Source: Amycolatopsis coloradensis (GTDB lineage: Bacteria > Actinomycetota > Actinomycetes > Mycobacteriales > Pseudonocardiaceae). Taken from it: 64,000 nt of DNA. Location: contig NZ_MQUQ01000002.1 of the NCBI RefSeq assembly GCF_001953865.1, positions 297,057 through 361,056 on the forward strand, given 5' to 3'. Of the stretch, positions 60,601 through 64,000 are shown piece after piece; positions within the stretch are counted from its first letter, which is position 1; each line of letters opens with the position of its first letter. Position numbers and translations under genes: made by a program. The notes under the pieces are model-generated. The model searched no databases. It saw only the letters and a list, made by a program, of their open reading frames with translations, and was not told the DNA's origin.

Positions 60601-61052
60601 ATCTCTTCGGCCGCGGCGATCAGCGCGTCGATGTCGGAGGACGGTTCGGAGGAGCCCAGCACCGGCACCCCGGCCTCGCGTGCGGCCTTGACCGCTCGGG
60701 CCTTGTTCCCGGTCAGCTCGAGGATGTCCGCGCTCGGCCCGACGAAGGTGATGCCTTCTTCCTCGCACGCGCGCGCGAGGTCCGGGTTCTCGGAGAGGAA
60801 GCCGTAGCCGGGGTAAACGGCGTCCGCGCCCGCCTTCTTGGCGGCCGCGACGATCTCCTCGACCGACAGATAGGCCCGCACCGGGTGACCGGGTTCGCCG
60901 ATCTCGTAGGCCTCGTCGGCCTTCAGCCGGTGGAGCGAATTGCGGTCTTCGTGCGGGAACACAGCCACCGTGCCCGCGCCGAGCTCGAATCCGGCGCGGA
61001 ACGCGCGGATGGCGATCTCACCCCGGTTGGCGACCAGTACCTTGCGGAACAT
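57675..61052 (-). CDS. pyc: Pyruvate carboxylase
   Basis: This 1125-residue single-chain enzyme converts pyruvate, ATP and bicarbonate to oxaloacetate. The N-terminal biotin carboxylase (KVLVANRGEIAIRAFRA; GGGGRGMRRV; EMNPRIQVEHTVTEEVTDVDLV) is followed by the carboxyltransferase (DTTFRDAHQSLLATRVRTKDLL; HIHTHDTAGGQLAT) and the biotinyl domain, with biotinylated Lys1091 in EAMKME. Length and domain order are those of complete Pyc proteins. ATG 61052 has GGAAGGA upstream. Confidence 0.97.
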   Translation of the reverse strand: MFRKVLVANRGEIAIRAFRAGFELGAGTVAVFPHEDRNSLHRLKADEAYEIGEPGHPVRAYLSVEEIVAAAKKAGADAVYPGYGFLSENPDLARACEEEGITFVGPSADILELTGNKARAVKAAREAGVPVLGSSEPSSDIDALIAAAEEIGFPVFVKAVAGGGGRGMRRVQDPAQLRESIEAAAREAESAFGDPTVFIEKAVVEPRHIEVQILADGEGNVIHLYERDCSVQRRHQKVIELAPAPNLPSELRDRICADAVKFARQIGYRNAGTVEFLLDKDGNHVFIEMNPRIQVEHTVTEEVTDVDLVQSQLRIASGETLEDLGLSQDKVYLRGAALQCRITTEDPANGFRPDTGMISAYRSPGGSGIRLDGGTAFAGTEISAHFDSLLVKLSCRGRDFKTAVGRARRAVAEFRIRGVATNIPFLQAVLDDPDFREGRVTTSFIEERPHLLTARHSADRGTRLLTYLADRTVNKPHGERPRTLDPQVKLPKLPKDLEPAPGSKQKLTELGPEGFARWLRESPTIGVTDTTFRDAHQSLLATRVRTKDLLAVAPVVARTTPQLLSLECWGGATYDVALRFLAEDPWERLAKLREAVPNICLQMLLRGRNTVGYTPYPTEVTHAFVEEATATGIDIFRVFDALNDVEQMRPAIEAVRETGSAVAEVALCYTSDLSDPAEKLYTLDYYLKLAEQIVGAGAHVLAIKDMAGLLRAPAAARLVSALRKEFDLPVHIHTHDTAGGQLATYLAAIQAGADAVDGAVASMAGTTSQPSLSALVAATDHSDRPTGLDLQAIGDLEPYWESVRKIYAPFEAGLSSPTGRVYHHEIPGGQLSNLRTQAISLGLGERFEDIEAMYAAADKILGHLVKVTPSSKVVGDLALHLVGAGVSPSDFEAEPNKFDIPDSVIGFLRGELGDPPGGWPEPFRTKALEGRAKPKPVQELSEEDRKGLAGNRRQTLNRLLFPGPTKDFEAHREQYGDTSVLPSKDFFYGLRPGEEYSVDLEQGVRLLIELEAIGEADERGLRTVMSTLNGQLRPIQVRDTSIASDIPATEKADKSDPKQIAAPFAGVVTLQVSEGDVVEAGATVATIEAMKMEASITASAGGKVSRRAINAVQQVEGGDLLLVLE

Positions 61053-61140
61053 GCCGGTCCTTCCCATCTTCGGATCGGTAGGTGAGGCACGTTACCTGTT
61101 CGGTCCCGCGGGGCGGGAGTTGTTGCCCAGGTGATGGACG

Positions 61141-62064
61141 TCATCCCTGCCTGAGTTGCGCGCCCGGGCTCCGGAGCAACCGGTTCGCGGTGCCCGCGTG
61201 GACGCCGGTCAGCACATCGGCCGAAGCGGTGTCCACGAGCGCCTTCGCGACGTCCGCCGCCGAGACCGCGGGATGCAGGGCGCGGTACAGCGCGGCCACC
61301 CCGGCGACCTGGGCGGCGGCCGACGACGTCCCGCTGAGCACCCGGCCGCCGCTGCCCCCGGCGTTGGGTCCCGGCACGTCCACGCCCGGGGCGAACAGGT
61401 CGAGGACCTCGCCGTGGTTCGAGGTGGACCCCACCCGGTCGCCGGCGTCCGCCGAGCCGACGGTGAGCGCTTCTCTCACCCGGCCGGGTGAGAACTGCCC
61501 CGCGTCGGTGGCCTCGCCGCCCGCCGGAAGGGCGACCGGGACGACCGCCGCGAGCGCGCGGACGGCGGTGTCGAGCTGGTCGTTGGGCGCGCCGCCGATG
61601 CCGAGCACGGCGACCGCGGGCTGCTGTGCGTTCTGCGTCACCCAGTCGATACCCGCGATGATCTTGTCCGTCGACCCGCCGCCCTGCGCGTCGATCACCC
61701 GGACCGGGACGATCTGCGCGGCCTTCGCGACGCCGTACGTCCTCGACGCGGCGACCCCGGCCAGGTAGGTGCCATGGCCATTGGCGTCGGAGGTGTCCGT
61801 GCCGCCGTTGAGGAAGTCCTTGCCGGGTTTCACCCGGCCGCCGAAGTCCGGATGCGCCGCGTCGACGCCGCTGTCGATCACGTAGACCGTGACGTCCTTG
61901 GCGTCGGTCTCGTAGTGATAGAGCTGGTCGAGGCCCGTTCGCTGGTCGATCCGGTCCAGTCCCCAGTTCGGCGGGTTCTGCTGGACTTCCGTCGCGGAGG
62001 CGGGCTGCGCCAGGAGTACCAAGAGGGGCAGCGCCGCCATGATCCGTACCAGTCGAATGATCAT
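61141..62064 (-). CDS. Secreted S8 (subtilisin-like) protein lacking the oxyanion Asn
   Basis: This 307-residue protein has a signal peptide (about 1-24) and a subtilisin fold with Asp64 (YVIDSGVD), His97 (NGHGTYLAG) and Ser247 (SGTSSAAAQVAG) in place. The oxyanion-hole asparagine that normally ends AAGN is Gly183 here (ALPAGGEA), and the Met after the catalytic Ser is Ser. It has no propeptide of normal size and no C-terminal anchor. Activity may be weak or absent. It lies about 90 bp upstream of pyc on the same strand. Confidence 0.82.
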   Translation of the reverse strand: MIIRLVRIMAALPLLVLLAQPASATEVQQNPPNWGLDRIDQRTGLDQLYHYETDAKDVTVYVIDSGVDAAHPDFGGRVKPGKDFLNGGTDTSDANGHGTYLAGVAASRTYGVAKAAQIVPVRVIDAQGGGSTDKIIAGIDWVTQNAQQPAVAVLGIGGAPNDQLDTAVRALAAVVPVALPAGGEATDAGQFSPGRVREALTVGSADAGDRVGSTSNHGEVLDLFAPGVDVPGPNAGGSGGRVLSGTSSAAAQVAGVAALYRALHPAVSAADVAKALVDTASADVLTGVHAGTANRLLRSPGAQLRQG

Positions 62065-62082
62065 GCCTCGGGCCTACGCCTG

Positions 62083-63267
62083 TCAGTCACGAGGGGCAAG
62101 TTCAACCACTCGATCGGCTGGGATTGGTCGGAGGTGCCCGCTGACCGTCGATTCCGGGAAACAGACCAGTGCGTCGAAGGCTTCGACGACGTCGACGGCG
62201 TTGAACAGGTGCGCGTGACGGATGCTCTGTGGCCCTTCGGTTCCGCGTCGCGCGCGGAGATCCACCAGCCCAGGGCCCTCGGCTTCGACGCTGCCGTCCG
62301 CGGGCGCGTCGAGTTCTTGGCGATACACGGTGAAGCCGAGCCGCGCGGCGGGATCCGGTTTGAGGCCGGTGGTCTCGCCCTCGACCGCGGTGAGCGCCAG
62401 CGCGAAGTAGTCGTCGCCGAACTCGGCCGCCAGATGTGTCCCGGCCGAGGGCGAGGTGAGTCCGGGGAACGGCGAGAACGGCACGCGCTGCGAGTGTCCG
62501 TTGTGGAGCATCACGACGATCTTTGTGTCGTCGCCGTGCAGGCGCCTGATCAGCCGCACGGTTTCGGCCAGATACAGGTCGCGCGAACCGCTCTGCAGGG
62601 CCGGAGCCTCGCCGGACATCATCGCGGCCACCTCGGCGAGGTAGGTGTCGAGACGCAGCGCTCCTTGGGCGTGGTGTTCCGCGACGGCCGTGTTCCCGTA
62701 GACGGAACGCAACGAGGTGAGGTGCGTCTTGAGCCTGGTGAGCGCCGCGGTCGCCCGGTCCCTCGCGGCCGTGTCGAGGGCGGCGTACTTGGCCGGTGAT
62801 TCCGCGCTGCTGACCGACGCGTAACCCCCGGTCGCCTCGATCGCCTCGTCCACCAGCCGTTTCGCCGACTCGTCCACAGTGGACAGGTAGGCGCGGACGG
62901 CTTCCAGTGACGGCACGGGCGACCCCGCGGAACTCGGCACGTCGAGGCCGAAGTACCGGACGTCGCCGCGTTCGCGAAGCCAGGTCAGCATTTCGTGCGC
63001 CTCGGGCGACTCGCCGAGCGAGAAGGTGAAGCCGTCGCGGCCGACGTCGGCGACGTCGCCGGGAGCGCCCTTCAGCCAGTCGTCGACGAGCTTTCCCTCG
63101 GCGAAACCGGACTCGAATCCGACCACGCGGAAGCCGTGGTGCTCCACGAGGTGGCGGAGCAAACGATTGCGCAGGTCCCCGAACTCGTGGAGGTGATGGT
63201 TGTTCTCGCCGATGGCGACGATCTTGGCGTCCCCGATGAGTTCGGCGATCTTCGCTGGGTCTGACAT
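62083..63267 (-). CDS. Erythromycin esterase family protein
   Basis: This 394-residue protein has the Ere family motifs IGENNHHLHEFGDLRNRLLRHLVEHHGFRVVGFESGFAEG (with the active-site Glu and His) and VVMLHNGHSQR. In clinical isolates such enzymes open macrolide lactones; most chromosomal actinomycete members have unknown substrates. ATG 63267 (MSDPAKIAELIG) is chosen because the longer frame to 63594 is antisense to the TetR gene. The 31-bp gap to the divergent TetR gene suggests control by it. Confidence 0.87.
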   Translation of the reverse strand: MSDPAKIAELIGDAKIVAIGENNHHLHEFGDLRNRLLRHLVEHHGFRVVGFESGFAEGKLVDDWLKGAPGDVADVGRDGFTFSLGESPEAHEMLTWLRERGDVRYFGLDVPSSAGSPVPSLEAVRAYLSTVDESAKRLVDEAIEATGGYASVSSAESPAKYAALDTAARDRATAALTRLKTHLTSLRSVYGNTAVAEHHAQGALRLDTYLAEVAAMMSGEAPALQSGSRDLYLAETVRLIRRLHGDDTKIVVMLHNGHSQRVPFSPFPGLTSPSAGTHLAAEFGDDYFALALTAVEGETTGLKPDPAARLGFTVYRQELDAPADGSVEAEGPGLVDLRARRGTEGPQSIRHAHLFNAVDVVEAFDALVCFPESTVSGHLRPIPADRVVELAPRD

Positions 63268-63298
63268 ACTGAGCACACTAACGCAACAGGAGTAGCAA

Positions 63299-63910
63299 TT
63301 GGCAACCTCCGGTACCCGGCGCCCGGGCGGGCGGACCGAACGCACGCGGCTGGCCGTCCTGCACGCCACCCTCGACCTGCTGGCCGAACGCGGCTTCAGC
63401 GAACTGACCGTGGACGCGGTCGCCGAGCGGTCCGGCGTGCACAAGACGACGGTGTACCGGCGGTGGTCGTCAGCGGACGGCCTCGTCGCCGCCGCGCTGC
63501 AAATGGGCGCGGAGGACGACTGGAAGGCGCCCGACACCGGCTCTCTCGAGAACGACCTGTACGAGGTGGCGGCCGAGGTGGTGCGGTACTTCACCGAGCC
63601 GGCACTGAAGGAACTGCCGACGGCGTCGGTACTGGCGGCCTTCCAGTCGCCACCGGCGGCCGAGGCACTCCACGAGTTCTATCAGGACCGGCATGTGCGG
63701 ATGGCGCCGATCACGGAGCGGGCCGTCGCGCGGGGCGAGGTTCCCGCCGGCACGGATGGCGACGAGCTGGTGCGGGCGGTGTGCGGGCCGATGTTCTACC
63801 GGCTGTTCCTGTCGCGCGAGGGTGTCACGGTGGCGGACGCCCGGGTGACGGCTCGGGCGGTGGCCCTTGCCGCGCGGGAGGCCGCCTTCGTCCGGGACGC
63901 GCGCGATTAG
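63299..63910 (+). CDS. TetR family transcriptional regulator
   Basis: The 203-residue protein has an N-terminal TetR helix-turn-helix (RTRLAVLHATLDLLAERGFSELTVDAVAERSGVHKTTVYRRWSSADGLVAAAL) and a TetR_C-type ligand domain. The start is TTG at 63299 with AGGAG six bases upstream; this is the only start with a ribosome binding site. It is divergent from the erythromycin-esterase-type gene 31 bp away and probably represses it. Confidence 0.87.
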   Translation: MATSGTRRPGGRTERTRLAVLHATLDLLAERGFSELTVDAVAERSGVHKTTVYRRWSSADGLVAAALQMGAEDDWKAPDTGSLENDLYEVAAEVVRYFTEPALKELPTASVLAAFQSPPAAEALHEFYQDRHVRMAPITERAVARGEVPAGTDGDELVRAVCGPMFYRLFLSREGVTVADARVTARAVALAAREAAFVRDARD

Positions 63911-63965
63911 CCGGCTACTTGCGAAGGTGATCGGCCCGGTGTCGGGCCACAGTTGGTGATCTGGG

Positions 63966-63990
63966 TGTCGCGAAAGCCACTTTCGGGACA
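63966..63990 (+). terminator. Short hairpin downstream of the TetR gene
   Basis: TGTCGCGAAAG (63966-63976) and CTTTCGGGACA (63980-63990) pair over 11 bp with one mismatch around a 3-nt loop. It lies 56 bp past the stop near the window edge. Confidence 0.5.
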
Positions 63991-64000
63991 TCTGATGTCC

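Noticed and set aside
57672..61085. 1137-codon open frame on the plus strand opposite pyc
   Set aside because: It is the antisense shadow of pyruvate carboxylase in high-GC DNA, with Arg/Asp/Val-rich composition and no domain.
1..64000. tRNA, rRNA, integrase or transposase genes marking a mobile island
   Set aside because: None was recognised on either strand, so the accessory blocks are not called a mobile element.

Overview
The window is about 70% GC and tightly packed, with GTG and TTG starts and 1-4 nt start/stop overlaps. It looks like chromosome of a filamentous actinomycete of the Pseudonocardiaceae (Amycolatopsis type). This rests on gene content: sepIVA-yceD-rpmF-rnc-mutM, pyc/rsmD/coaD, a yrbEAB-mceABCDEF operon, ALF-repeat secreted proteins and SigE-family sigma factors. 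The genus is inferred, not proven.

Left part (1-12.3 kb). A polyamine or gamma-glutamyl catabolic operon runs leftward (glnA3-like synthetase, hydrolase, aldehyde dehydrogenase, truncated SDR). Next come a general stress protein gene with a clear terminator, a non-discriminating aspartyl-tRNA synthetase behind a T-box leader, a PadR/HAAS membrane-protein pair, a GntR(YtrA)-ABC operon with a DoxX-like gene, and an XRE / ImmA-IrrE peptidase / MAB_1171c-type membrane-protein triad.

Housekeeping core (12.3-19.3 kb, minus strand). This holds mutM, rnc, rpmF, yceD, sepIVA, coaD and rsmD. A sigma/anti-sigma-like pair and a secreted tandem RNase Sa-type protein are interposed before coaD. The core resumes with pyc at 57.7-61.1 kb. 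About 38 kb of accessory DNA lies between rsmD and pyc.

Accessory block (19.4-57.6 kb). It contains HelD, an XRE-nSTAND-WD40 protein, an LLM flavin oxidoreductase, and a complete mce lipid importer (two YrbE permeases, MceA-F, two Mce-associated proteins). After these come secreted DUF6801-like proteins and a secreted RCC1-like protein. A four-gene coupled operon follows: Tat-type secreted protein, trypsin-fold protease, polyprenyl diphosphate synthase, and a geranylgeranyl-reductase-like flavoprotein fused to a degenerate prenyl-synthase domain. The block continues with a cluster of ALF-repeat secreted proteins that includes a toxin-like giant protein, a candidate immunity protein and two arabinan-binding-type proteins. 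A PucR regulator and an arginase-family enzyme close it.

Right end (57.7-64 kb). Here are pyc, a secreted subtilisin-like protein lacking the oxyanion Asn, and an erythromycin-esterase-family gene divergent from a TetR regulator.

Intergenic DNA carries many strong hairpins at gene ends and three arrays of an 8-bp CACGTGAG-type word spaced at exactly 21 bp. Most arrays lie at gene ends and two contain oppositely oriented halves. I saw no tRNA, rRNA, CRISPR array or insertion sequence.
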